Positions 1 to 10,310 of a stretch of 13,901 nucleotides of DNA are shown piece after piece (within the stretch, counting starts at the first letter, position 1; every line of letters starts with the position of its first letter). The stretch is from the NCBI GenBank assembly GCA_009602725.1, contig WELB01000058.1, forward strand, positions 606,217 to 620,117. Direction: 5' to 3'. The notes under the pieces are model-generated. The model worked only from the letters and a program-made list of their open reading frames with translations. It was not told where the DNA came from and did not search any database. The DNA comes from Spirogloea muscicola. Lineage: Eukaryota; Streptophyta; Zygnematophyceae; Spirogloeales; Spirogloeaceae. Both the position numbers and the translations under genes were made by a program.

Positions 1-310
1 ACCCCCCTCCCCCCCCCGCGGGGTGACAACCAAGTGCCCATCAATCAAACCCCCCATTCCCCCTCCTCCACCTCTGCCTCTACCTCCTCCTGAGACGACC
101 ACAACCACTATTGTTACTGGCCCTCTCCCAATCAATCTTGCAATCACGCCCTGTACCCGTCACCGGTCATTGCCTCCTCTCCGCCTTTCCACACACTCTC
201 ACTCTCCTCTCTCCTTTCAGGACCTCTCATGCACCGTAACTGTATGCCCCTCGTGCTTTCCATCTACTTCACACCCCCTACTCCTCACTCTATCTCCTGC
301 CCGCTGGCAG
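1..310 (+). other. Pyrimidine-rich intron (3' part) of the CCD gene
   Basis: The first 310 bases are strongly C/T-rich, with long poly-C and CCT-like runs, and none of the three forward frames resembles the CCD region expected upstream of the first recognisable exon. The stretch ends in a pyrimidine tract and CAG at 308-310, directly before coding sequence. A second strong acceptor-like site (pyrimidine tract plus TTTCAG) ends at 220. A short exon between 221 and about 240 cannot be excluded, but its translation does not match the family. Confidence 0.55.
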
Positions 311-3291
311 CTTGGAGACATCGTTGGCCGGTTGGGGCTCGCCAAAGTGCTGATCCACAGCCTCCGAGTCCAACTTGGCCTCATCGGCAAAAACGGGAGC
401 GGCACTGGTGAGGCAGCCCCCATGGCCTCCATCTGTGGATGTCCCCTGGCTACCATAGCCAAAGCTCCAGGGCCGCAGCGCAGCCCCTTGTCCTTAAGAC
501 GGTCTCTTCAGCTCGGCCGTCCTGTTGTCGTGATGGGTGCAGCAAATACGGCGCTCGTGTATCACAACAACACGCTCTATGCACTGCACGAGGGCGACAA
601 GCCCTGTATGCCTCGAACTCCCTCTCCTCCTTACCTCTCACCCTGCATGCTGATCCAAATTCCCTCCTTCTCAGCAGCAGCCCAGTGATTCCGTGCTTGT
701 CAGCTGACTCGGAGCGGCCGAGCGCTGCGTCCAGATGCGCTGCGCGTGCTAGCAGACGGCGAGCTCGAGACGCTGGGGCGAGAGGACTACGACGGCCAGC
801 TCGCGGACTCCTTCACAGCGCACCCCAAGCTCGATCCAGACACCGGTGAGGCTGCCTGCCGCACTTATCGGCCGTCCCAGCAGAGCTTGACTGCTGGCTG
901 TGCGACGAGCAGCCACCACTGCTGCCGTTGCCGCCATTGCTGCTGCCGAGGCTGTAGCTGCTGCCTCCCTTGTCAAGTAAAAGTGTGGTCTCGACTAGAG
1001 CTCGACTGCCGTGGGGCTCGCGGCTGTTGTAACTGTGGCGGGCGGCATGCAGGCGAGCTGTTTACATTCGGGTACAGCACGTCGAGCAAGCCATACGTGC
1101 GGTACTACGTTGTGTCCAAGGACGGGCGCATGGGGGACGCCGTGCCCGTTGACATTCCTGAGCCCATCATGATGCACGACTTCGCCATCACCGAGCGCTA
1201 CGCCATTTTCATGGATCTTCCACTCATCATCCGCCCCAAGGTTAGTCACTAGGACCTCTGATACCGAGACACCATTGCAACATTATGGGCGGGCGCGCAG
1301 CAAGCCGCGCCCAGCTGCTCCTTGGCCGCCGCTTACTCATCCATGGCGCTGCTGATGGGCCGCTGCTTATTTGCGGCCCACCTGGCAGGAGCTGCTCTGG
1401 GGTGGCTTCCCGTATGTCTTTGACAATACGCGGCCGGCGCGCTTTGGCGTGCTCCCACGCTATGCCGGCAGCGACGCCACCATCAGGTGGTTCGAGCTGC
1501 CGGCGTGTGCCATTTTCCACACAGGTAGGAGCTGCCCCCTTGATTAAACATTGGCGTTGTGATGCTTGGCTTGCAGTCATGAAAGAATAGGTGACACTTC
1601 ATATACAAGGGTTTGCATAGTGACCACTTACTGGGTGCCTTTGGGGTTCTATGTTTGGCCCAAAGTGAGATCTTTTTGGCAATGTCTTCATTAGAGTCAT
1701 GATGCTTGGATGCTTCATAGTCAATTTGGCTGTGATGCAGCCAATGCGTGGGAGGAGGGCGACAAGGTCGTGCTGTATGCCTGCCGGCTGCCAACCATGC
1801 AGCTGCTTAGCATTGGGGAGGGTACCCCGTATGAGAGTGGAAAACAGAGAAACGAGCTGTAAGTCAGTCAATACTCGGCTGGACCATCGCCTGGCCATCA
1901 GAGAGGTCGGGTGGCAGGCGCCCACTTCAGCTGGCATGTGTTTGTTTGCGGATGGTTTTACCCTAGTTCATTTATTACAGTATGCTTCACAGACAGAAAA
2001 CATTGGCAGGAGAGAGTAATTCACAGAGCTGTGGTTTTGCAGTTGCCTGCCTTACTTGCTCATCTTCTACAGCCTGAGATCTAAAGAGTGAGCTCAGCAT
2101 TACAATTGCATCTCTTGTGCTTGTGGTGATTGCTACAGGTGGGAGTTTCGATTTAACATGAAGACAGGCGAGGCGGCGCAGCGGCAACTTGGGGACTTCA
2201 ACACAGACTTTCCGCGCATCAATGATAATTTCCTTGGCAGGTTAGCCCTATATAAGTCGCCACCATATCTTGCTTATGTTGTGCTTGAGTGTGACACAAG
2301 ACATGCATGCCTGGTCAGACGCAGGCATATGATTTTGGCTCTGTATCAAGCTGTCATTTTAGGGTCAATCACAGCTGTCTCCAGTTGAAAGACGAGGGTT
2401 GCTACGAATGCTGCAGAAAATTGCAATTTCAGTGCAATTTCATCTCACATTGCTCTTCGTGGGTGCCTTGTGCAGGACCTCAAAATATGCTTATGCGTCC
2501 ATCTTTGATGACTCTCTGGTCAAAATTCTGGGCCTCGTCAAGTTTGACCTCTTCAAGGAGCCGCGGCTGGGCGCGGGCCCGCCAGTTGCCGGGCAGGGGA
2601 ATGTGGCCGGCGTGTTCTGGCACGGCCCGAGTCGCTTTGGCTCTGAGCCCGTCTTTGTGCCAGCATCATCTGACCCCAATGCGCCTGAGGATGATGGATA
2701 TCTCCTCAATTTTGTCTACGACGAGGCAAATGAGTATGCCCCAGATCATGCTCTGCCCCTGTCCTTGGGACAAGCAGGAAGGAGTCTCATTGTGCAATCA
2801 GGAAATTCTGTATAGCAGCGACTAAGTTGCTGCTTGATCACCTTATTGTGAGGATGTATCGAGCAGGAAATCGGAGATGGTCGTGGTGGACGCCAAGACC
2901 ATGAGTCCAGAGCCGGTGGCTGTGGTCTCCCTGCCCCGCCGCGTGCCATACGGCTTCCATGGCATCTTCGTCAGCGAGGTGATACTGAGATTGGACGATT
3001 GCAACTTTACCCCATATTATGCCAGTGTCTGACCATTCTGCTGGGGGGTCTGAGCCATTATGATCAGGAGCATATTCAATATAGCAAAGTCAACGCTGGG
3101 TCTGTTACCCTATTCTGGATTCATCTGTCGTGTCTATGTTAGATGGTGCAGGCCGTTGGCACAGTAGACTGTCCCTGACTTGAGACTGCTGGCTGCCGCA
3201 CGTGACGCAGGCCCAGCTCCATGCACAGAAGGCGAAGAGCGACCAAGCCCTTGGCACGCAGAACGGCCATGCAAACCACTTCGCTTCGTGA
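311..3291 (+). CDS. CCD1: Carotenoid cleavage dioxygenase, CCD1-like (5' partial, ten exons)
   Basis: Non-heme iron dioxygenase of the RPE65/CCD family, which cleaves carotenoid or apocarotenoid double bonds; CCD1 types are usually cytosolic. Exons: 311-407, 543-605, 735-845, 1053-1240, 1389-1524, 1741-1858, 2139-2240, 2476-2733, 2867-2978, 3211-3291. All introns are GT-AG and all phases agree, giving 1266 nt, 421 residues plus TGA at 3289-3291. The four iron-binding histidines are present: FTAHPK (codon 821-823), MMHDFAIT (1175-1177), IFHTANAW (1518-1520) and PYGFHGIF (2958-2960). Other family blocks are [31 protein letters not shown] and [14 protein letters not shown] and [13 protein letters not shown] favour CCD1 over NCED/CCD4. 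CCD1 proteins are about 540 residues, so roughly 120-130 N-terminal residues lie upstream of the window. The C-terminus is extended after FVSE by a hydrophilic tail ending NHFAS. The first exon's left edge is set by CAG at 308-310. Substrate specificity cannot be read from this. Confidence 0.93.
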
Positions 3292-4088
3292 ATTGCGAGC
3301 AAAGTCTGACTAAAGCACGGGAGGTAAGCAATGCATATGCAGGTGGCGAGCATGGTACCACAGAAAACCAATCAAAAGTCATCTTGTACTTCTTTTTCCA
3401 TTCTGGCGAATGCATGGACTGTCTTGGCCAGCTGCTAAGAGAAGCCACTGCACTTGCTGCTCAACTTCCTTCAGGCTTGCTTGATCATTGTGTCAGTGGC
3501 TGCTGTGCGAACCTTGATGGGCTGCTGCCAACTGTTGTTTGCAGACTGTACAATGGCATTCTTGCACTCAAGTGATGGTCCTGCTGCTCTTCACATGACA
3601 CTCACATGGACTTGCTCCAAAAGGCAACAGATAGCACAGACCAGTGTCCAACAACGAGCCTCCAAGGTCTCCTGCTTCTGATTCACCACAGACCTTTCTT
3701 GAGTGTGAGCCTGTATAGCAGCTGGCCTGAGTACGCAAGGGTGTGAAAGGGTGCGGGGGAGCCTTGAGATGGGACTGCCGCAGTATCCCCCTACCTTGCC
3801 CTGGCGAACAAATGTTGCTCCACTTGGGAAGCAGGTTTTAGCTACCGGTTCTTGGTTAGCCGTTGCTGCGCTTGTGCGAGCCAGTATTCTGAGAAGCAAC
3901 CACTGTTGTGAGTGGCAGCCCCTGGTGGGGATCATTCTTATGGCCAGCTTTGGCTGCCAGGCTGCTACCACCTGGCCTCTACGCCTGCTCACTATGAGCT
4001 ATGGCGAGCTTGTGCCATGCAAGCCCAATAACTCGTTCAGACTCAAGCAGTTCATGACCTTCAACAGGTCATTGTCCTCGCCACTTGG
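3292..4088. other. Convergent intergenic region (3' UTRs of CCD and GAUT)
   Basis: About 800 bases lie between the CCD stop codon and the GAUT stop codon on the opposite strand. Several open frames of 75-130 codons occur here on both strands, but they overlap one another and show no recognisable family. I see no TGTAA on either transcribed strand here, the polyadenylation signal usual in volvocine algae, and no clear AATAAA. The region most likely holds the two facing 3' UTRs. Confidence 0.6.
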
Positions 4089-7000
4089 TCATCCATTGAT
4101 GTTGCATGCCTGAAGGAACGGTTGGTCGAACATAACGTATTCATTCCAATAGGGCTTGAACTTGCTCAGAGCTATCTCTAGCCAGGGCTTCATGTTCCCG
4201 TTCCAGTGTATCACAGCAGCACTACACAAAGCACATGCGGCATGGTCAAACATCCCTACTAAATGAAGCACTCCAACTTATGTCAGCAATGTGAACAAAC
4301 AGGTGGAGATGGTCATGGTAGTCCTATGCAGCTTACTTGTCAACTTCAGTCATGTCCAGATTGGGATTGTAGCCAAGGCCCAAGACATGCCAGCTTTTAT
4401 CCAGTGGGTACGTCTTGTTGTAGAATGTGATTAGGCCTGGCGGCAGCGTGCCCAGCTTCCATAACGTACGGTCCTCATTCTGCTCAATTAGCCAAGGACA
4501 CTGTCAGCATTGGTAGTCGTGCAGTGACTGGTTATTAGAGTGTGTCTATTGAAACCTACAATTAAGAACCGAATATGTGTGCCTGCACTCACCTTCGCTG
4601 GTTCTTTAGTTATGCAACAATCTCCTCGGCAACATCCCAGTCACAGCAACCAGCAGGCTGACGACAGTCAGCCTGCTGTTTCTAGCACCCAATGCTTCCA
4701 TTCCTACTTCTATGTATACAATGTCAATGACAGAACCCACCAACTCCTGCCAGTAGTGGTAGATGCCCGTGATGTTTCGGCGTTTCCACTCCCACAGGTC
4801 AAACATGTTCATTCCATATGCCCATCCACAAGCCTGTGTAAGGTATGTCAAGCACATAGCAGCCTTTAGAGGCTGGCCACCTCTAGCTATTGACCCAATA
4901 GAAGTCTTTCAGGAGCCAGCTTTTTGCTGCACATACTAACAAAATGAGATCACCTTGCAGGAACAAGACAATCAATAAGCATACAATCACATCACTTGTC
5001 TGTGTACATTTACATTTGCTGCGAGAGGTCGACTTGCAGCAGGTGGGTACTGTAACAATAGTTACCTGTGGATTGAAGTTCTCAGCAATCAAAGGATTTG
5101 AGAAATTGAGGTATTTGTCAAAACGATGAAAGCTGGCACCACATGTCTCAACGGCTCCGTTCACCTGTCCTTGTAGATCAACTTCCCAAAGACCTCCTAA
5201 GTCTTTCTGCAACACAGGACCTCGAGCACCTCAGGCAGCTGAACTATTGACGCTGTATGTTGTGGAGGACAGAGGACTGTGAACGTTACAGGTACATCCC
5301 TGAAGCACCAGTCAACCACTGTCAGGCAAGGTTTGCTCCACGAAGGAGCTCAACAAGACTTTACAACGTAGTCACAACCAGTAGTGAAATGGCTGAAATA
5401 TTCGACATGCAAGTAATGTATCCCCTTGTATCCTGTAATGATATTCAGCAAGAGAGGCTGATGGGCACACAGGTGAAGCACATACCTGCACAACTATGTC
5501 ATCATCCAAGAACAGAATCTTGTGAAGCTTTGGGAAGACCTCCGGCAAGTAGAACCGCAGATGATTGAGCATTGAGAGATACTTCGGATTTCGGTACTTG
5601 AGATTCGAAGATCCAGCAGCCAGTGTCAGTGGTCTGTCGGCTTTGAAGTAGTACTCCTGTACAAGGTACAACCGTTGCCAAGTTAAAGTAGTGCCATCGG
5701 ACCCTCCCTTGATTATTCAAGTGCTACCCATACACGTCTACACACATGAGTGGTGGACCTCTGCCAGTGACATACTATCAAAGCTTGTGCAACACAACTG
5801 CTTTGAACAAGAATCAGACATCACATGTGTTGCAGATCCTGGTATCGATTGAGAGCAAACAGCGACGCAGTCTCCAATGGGGCCACACCTTCATGGCTGC
5901 AGACTCGAGCTGCCGTAGCACTGGGCAGTACGAAGAGTTGAGCCACATGAAATCCTCCACTCTTTGCACAGATATGGTGGCCTCCAAGGGCGGATTCATC
6001 AAGAACCACATCTGAGGGTCCATAACACAGTCACTTTGAGTCGTACTTACCAGATTCTAAGGATCCTAGACTTGCAGAGCTTGACAACACAGAAGCTTTG
6101 AAACGTCATGATTGCAAATGTGTCAGCGAGTCTGCTCCAGCAGCCTGACAAGAATAAGCCACCTCTTTGATTACTACTAAGACTCCAGCAACAGATTACC
6201 TTCATTGCTCCGTAGTTGAGCTTATCTGTCACCAGGTGGAAGACGAGCCTCGACGAGTCCTGCGAAAGTCGGCAGGTTGGGGAAAAGTTAGTGGACGTCA
6301 ACCACTCGGTTGCAGCTCTGGCAACACACCAATGCACCTGTGATTGGACTGTCAAGTATCTACAGCAATCAGTCAACATGGCACAAATGCACTACTCAGC
6401 ATGGCTATACCTTCGCATTGGTGACACTGGAGTTAACTACCACTGCTGCAGCCAAGACGTTGTCAGTGAAGAGGGCGCAGTGGTGAAGCAGATTGTCCTC
6501 AAGTTTGTCACTTCCAGGAAGCGTCCTCTGGTCGGGCGGAAGCTCAAAGTACTCGAGCGTCAGCCGCAAAGAAAGGCAATGCAAGGCTTTTGGCACGGTC
6601 TTCGCGGCGAGCTGGCTCAAGAAAGTGCTCTGCTTCTTCAGCATCCTCCCTTGCTCCTCCGCCGACTGAACCATGGCGCGCAATTTCTTGACCATACTAG
6701 TGCAGTCATAATGCATGTCCCGGGCCTTGGCCAGAAGGTGTCCCATTGCACGCATCCGCTCTGTGGCACTGCACGACCAGGATGCAGCACAGTTGTCGGC
6801 GGTGGCTTATCAGGCCGACATCTTGAGATTCAGCTTCCTCCGAAGATACATGAATCATTGGTCAAGAAATGATGTGCTCACACAGCACCCCCAGTTCCTT
6901 GCCTGCAAGATGTCGATAGAAATTTCTGTACCTTGATGGTAGCTCTGCATCACTGGAAGCCTCGCCCATGGCCCGGTGGCAATCCCTAATACGCGCCTTC

Positions 7001-8758
7001 AGATCACGAACGAGGCGCTGATTGTCGTGTTGCTGAGCAATGGCGATGTAGCCCCTGGCCATGATCAGCTGGTCACGCATCAAGCGCAGCATCTGGTCAC
7101 CTCCGTCTGACTCCCCCTCCTTTTTCCAGATGTTGTACTTGGCCAGCCCCTCTGGCGGCGACTTCTTCCCAGTGTGCTCCTTCATTTCTACCCCGTCCTC
7201 ATCTTGAGCTGTCAGCTCTGTGAGTCGCTTCTCCAGCCGCCGAAAGCGAATGCTCTGCCAGCAGGTACAACAGCCTACATTGGCAAGGCATACCATGTGT
7301 ACTTCCAGCTGCAGCTGCTGATCTGTTGAAGGTTGTGGAGCTCTCCAAGCGGGCGTGCCAATAAGCAGGACATAATTGCAAGCCAAGCTCATATCCAAGG
7401 GGTTAAGGGTGTGTTGGGAAAGCGAAGCGAGGTGCTCACGGTCCCTGGGCTTGTGAGAGACTCTGACGAATGCTGTGACGCTTCATCAAGCCCACGCACC
7501 CCTGACGTACTCTTGACGCCCTCGCGGGCCTTCACCTGCCCTGCCCCTCCTGGCAAGCTCCTCTCATCGATGATGCTGCCCTCCTACCAAAGGATAGGCA
7601 GTTGAGAAGCTTAGTTTTTGCTTCAGTCTCTCAATCAATTTGCTAAGCAACTGCTGAGAGCAACCCTGCCCGAATGATGAAGTGGCTAAAGTCTTGACAG
7701 AGGTAAGTGACAGGGCAGAGAATGTCAAAGCTAAGTACGACGGCAATATGACCGAGTCAGGGACTCCTCTGTCTTCACCTTGTGAGCAGGATCTCTGTGT
7801 GCAACTCCCAGGTCTTCCCGAATCCACGACGAAGACAGACCCCTTGACGTGCTGCTGACATCCTGTAGAGAAGTGGCGTGCTCCACTTCTGCTTGGACAA
7901 CATCAAGCACCTGCAAAAGACATATCCTCAAGTCTTAAGGCAAGCCCTCCTGTCTTGTCAACTCCAGCCTTCGGACTACTTTATGCTGCATGGGTCCAAG
8001 ACACGTCCAAGAAAGGCACTCCAGTAGCGACACAAGCTGAACATCTCCTGGCTCTGTGTGTTACTCGAAGTCACACACCTCTTGAGGAAAGAGAGCCTCT
8101 ATCTGTTCTAGAGCTTGCCGAGTCCTGGGCTCCACATCTCCCTTCTGCAGGAGTAGCAGCTGCATGTATCGTCATACTCTAGCTTGACTCTAGACTGCCA
8201 TGCTCGGGCAGTATGCCCAGCTCATGTCAGAAAAGCTTCCAGTCCAACTTTGAGGTCCAATGGTGGTATCCTTAGCCAGGCAAAAGCTGGACAACAATTA
8301 TGAATTGTGAATATGAATTGCAGACAAGGTGACGCCTCGGCCACGTGATAGGTGAGAAGTATTGACGGTGGGACATAGATGCAGCAAGAAGAGGCCCTTA
8401 CGCTTGTCAAGTCTAAACCTGCACGCCACCACAGTTTGGGCACACGTATAAATGACAAGTCTCAAGGGACACAATACCAACAGTAAGAAGCATAGGACAG
8501 GACAGCACCACCTTGGGGGTGCGAGGTCAGAAGGCAACAGAGGGTGGTTGTACAAAGGCAGTACACAGTTGAGGAATCTGTGGACTCACCAGATAGGCCA
8601 GGAGGGGTGGTGCCACCGCTGCTGCCTCTGGCTGTCATGAAGCAGATTGGAGTGACGACGGTGATGAAGGCGAGTAGCACGAGAGCAGACGTGCGGAATG
8701 CCCGCTGCTTACTCCTCGCCGGAGGCCCGCCGCTGAGGGAGATTCTACGGCTTGGCAT
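4089..8758 (-). CDS. GAUT: Galacturonosyltransferase, GAUT1-like (complete, 14 exons)
   Basis: GT8-family, Golgi type II membrane glycosyltransferase; plant GAUT1 transfers galacturonic acid from UDP-GalA to homogalacturonan. Exons in order: 8758-8590, 8418-8402, 8144-8079, 7910-7779, 7583-7440, 7254-6932, 6768-6411, 6259-6200, 6011-5889, 5656-5486, 5206-5066, 4833-4741, 4479-4337, 4221-4089. Every intron is GT-AG and every phase agrees: 2073 nt, 690 residues, close to plant GAUT1 at about 670. The ATG at 8758 is preceded in frame by TGA 24 nt upstream. Residues 1-23 are basic, 24-43 form a signal anchor (ALVLLAFITVVTPICF), and a stem with IEALFPQEVLDVV and GLSSSWI follows. The middle has LMRDQLIMARGY and KKQSTFLSQLAAKT. 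The catalytic half has FHLVTDKLNYGAM, the metal-binding FLDDDIVVQ (Asp515-517), GAVETCGASFHRFDKYLNF, ACGWAYGMNMFDL, LWKLGTLPPGLITFY and HWNGNMKPW (His652 to Trp660). Nothing essential is missing. Exon 2 is a 17-nt microexon and the least certain piece. Confidence 0.93.
4651..4678. repeat. Perfect 12-bp inverted repeat with 4-nt loop, inside GAUT intron 12
   Basis: CAGCAGGCTGAC at 4651-4662 is followed, after the four bases 4663-4666, by its exact reverse complement at 4667-4678. The element lies in the intron spanning 4480-4740, about 60 nt from the donor site on the minus strand. In the pre-mRNA it would fold into a stable hairpin. Its function is unknown; it may be chance, a splicing-related structure or the remnant of a small element. 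Confidence 0.8.
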
Positions 8759-9300
8759 GTCTGATAGTGTGGCCTCTGCTCAGGATAGCGGAGCTGGCGC
8801 GCCTGGTCCCGCGGTCAACCCTGCTGGCTGAGGCCAGCCTACACAGCTGCTGCTGCGAGCTCCGCCGCAGTGAGCGGGATGCTAGTTCCTCCAAACGGAG
8901 CTGCGCCGTCGAACTCTGAGAGCTTGCGCAGAGTCAGGGCGCTCGGCCTCCGCCAACGGCAGCCTCCGCGGGCGCAGCATGGCGGCTCCCCAGCCGCTGC
9001 CTGCGCAGGCCTCAGCAATGGCCCGCGACGGCAGCATCTGGCGCCTCCGGCGGCGGCGCAGGCTCCTCCGCGGCGACTTGCCAGAGCACGCAGGCGGCGG
9101 CGGCGCTGAGGCGCCGCGTCCTTGTCAGCTCGTCCGAGCTGCCGCCGCCGCAGCCAGCGGTGCACGACCACAGCCGCCGCTGCCGCCACCACCGNGGCGG
9201 AGGTCGCGGCGCGGCGCGCGGGGGGGGCCGCCTGATCTCGGCGGGGGGAAGGGGGCCGGGCCAGGGCCAGCGCCCCTTAAAACCGTCAGCAAATAGCGGG
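8759..9300. other. GC-rich upstream region of the GAUT gene, with one ambiguous base
   Basis: From about 8830 the sequence becomes very GC-rich, with many GCC, CGG and GCG triplets. It stays open in several frames on both strands, giving alanine/arginine-rich translations with no family resemblance. It should hold the GAUT promoter and 5' UTR. The single N at 9195 sits between CCACCACCG and GGCGGAGG, a nearly self-complementary context. No TATA box is obvious close to the GAUT start codon. Confidence 0.5.
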
Positions 9301-9775
9301 CCCCGCCAGGCGGGATGCCCGAGACCCCGTCTCTACCTTGTCGGGGTGCCCTAAGGCCGTCCGATCAAAAAACGGGGCGCGCCCCCTCCCGGCAGGCGGC
9401 CCAACGGCCGGGCGACGGCGGGCGAAGTGGCAGGGGCACGCCCGGCGGCGTCGCTGGACCAATGGACAGCGTCGCACGCCCTTCCTCAACCCCCCCGCGC
9501 GCGGGCCTGACGGGACGGCCACCTGCGCCTTTAAAAGTTTGAACCCCTCTCCTCCCAACTCGCGGAGGCGTGGACGGCCGCCCCTGCCCGAGGGAGGTCC
9601 GGCACTTTGTCGCCTCGGTGGTCCTTCAAAACAACAGAGTTGCTCAGAAGTTACCCCTCGAATGTCATTCATTTTGTCTCAGAACGACAGCCGAGCCTTA
9701 TGAGGGCTTGTTCTTGTTGGGCTGGCTTTTCGCAGCCCTTGCCCCCATTGGGAGTGCCACTTCTTTCTTATGAGG

Positions 9776-9847
9776 CTCTTCGACGTTAAGGGGACATCAT
9801 ACGTGAAAGACCGCCGGTGCGTCACCACTGCCCGTCCACCTTTGTCA
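9776..9847. repeat. Imperfect direct repeat, copy 1
   Basis: The block from CTCTTCGACGTTAAGGGGAC to CACCTTTGTCA recurs about 160 bases downstream with roughly three quarters of positions matching by eye. Shared strings include GGACATC, ACGTGAAAGACC and CTTTGTCA. A weaker similarity upstream (TTTTGTCTCAGAA near 9673 against GGTTGTCTCGGAA near 9886) suggests the original unit was longer and that copy 1 carries about 50 extra bases. Confidence 0.75.
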
Positions 9848-9936
9848 GGCCCGTTGTCAGACATTATATCTTTGGTATGTCACCGGTTGTCTCGGAATGA
9901 CTCAAAGGAAAGAGACCTTGTGCATCCCTTGTTCTG

Positions 9937-10007
9937 CTCTTCGTCGTTGAGAGGACATCCGACGTGAAAGACCCAACGGTACGCACTACTCCAGTCCAGC
10001 TTTGTCA
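9937..10007. repeat. Imperfect direct repeat, copy 2
   Basis: Second copy of the unit at 9776-9847, running from CTCTTCGTCGTTGAGAGGAC to CAGCTTTGTCA, with one single-base gap. It stops at the start of the C-rich and GCC-rich tract beginning near 10008. The two copies have diverged, so the duplication is not recent. Confidence 0.75.
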
Positions 10008-10075
10008 CCCCCCCTCCCCACCCGGGGCTTGTCCAGTCACCCCGCCCCAGCGGGCTCCAGAAGCCCACGCAGCCT

Positions 10076-10150
10076 CCGCCGCCGCCGCCAACGCCGCCGC
10101 CATCGCCGCCGCTGCCGCCGCCGCCGCCGCCGGCGGCGGTCCTCGGCGGC
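10076..10150. repeat. CCG/GCC trinucleotide tract with 16-bp palindrome
   Basis: An almost pure run of GCC triplets, broken by AAC, ATC and CTG, switches to GGC triplets at 10132. The junction forms a perfect 16-bp palindrome at 10124-10139. All six frames stay open because the triplets contain no stop codons. The tract lies between the divergent GAUT and G-patch genes and is most simply low-complexity intergenic or 5' UTR sequence. Confidence 0.85.
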
Positions 10151-10263
10151 ATGCTTCTCGGTGGAGCCCGCCGGCAACACTGCTGGCACCGGCCGGCTGG
10201 GCTTCTCAGGGTGCCGAAGCTCGGAGCCCGATGGCCGCGCCCCGCAGGCAGAAGGCCTCGGTG

Positions 10264-10272
10264 ACGGCGACG

Positions 10273-10304
<32 letters not shown>

Positions 10305-10310
10305 TGCGCC
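10264..10310. repeat. CGG trinucleotide microsatellite
   Basis: Ten uninterrupted CGG units occupy 10274-10303, preceded by degenerate ACGGCGACGAC. The tract is complementary in sequence to the CCG tract about 130 bases upstream, so the two could pair as the arms of a large hairpin. Runs like this are length-variable and difficult to sequence. Confidence 0.9.

Larger units (their letters stand above)
9301..10010. other. Intergenic segment of unknown nature with imperfect direct repeats
   Basis: This 0.7 kb segment has more balanced composition than the GC-rich blocks on either side. It contains TTTAAAA at 9532-9538, after GCGCC, and a similar CTTAAAACC after GCGCCC at about 9277-9285. It also holds a 12-bp palindrome (GGGGCGCGCCCC, 9374-9385) and the direct-repeat pair listed separately. 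Open frames up to about 120 codons are arginine/proline-rich and show no domain. No tRNA, 5S rRNA or transposase signature is visible. Confidence 0.4.

Noticed and set aside
221-240. Possible short CCD exon after the strong acceptor at 220
   Set aside because: Its translation (starting DLSCTV) does not resemble the CCD sequence expected before LGDIVG. The acceptor at 308-310 accounts for the known exon.
2734-2815. Open continuation of CCD exon 8 to a stop at about 2815
   Set aside because: The donor GA|GTATGC at 2733/2734 joins in phase to [10 protein letters not shown], which restores the conserved end of the family including the fourth histidine. The read-through is intronic.
3591-4113. 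Open frames of about 120-130 codons on both strands in the CCD/GAUT 3' region
   Set aside because: They overlap each other and the GAUT stop codon, show no domain, and are of a length expected by chance at this base composition.
7584-7827. Minus-strand 87-codon frame starting MDSGRPG
   Set aside because: Its upstream part overlaps the GAUT exon 7910-7779 in another frame and the rest is GAUT intron 4.
8839-9192. Minus-strand alanine/arginine-rich frame of about 117 codons upstream of GAUT
   Set aside because: GC-rich low-complexity sequence open on both strands, no family match, and it sits where the GAUT promoter and 5' UTR belong.
9301-9380. Possible 5S rRNA or tRNA gene, because of short GC-rich inverted strings
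   Set aside because: No internal control boxes or cloverleaf pairing could be found.
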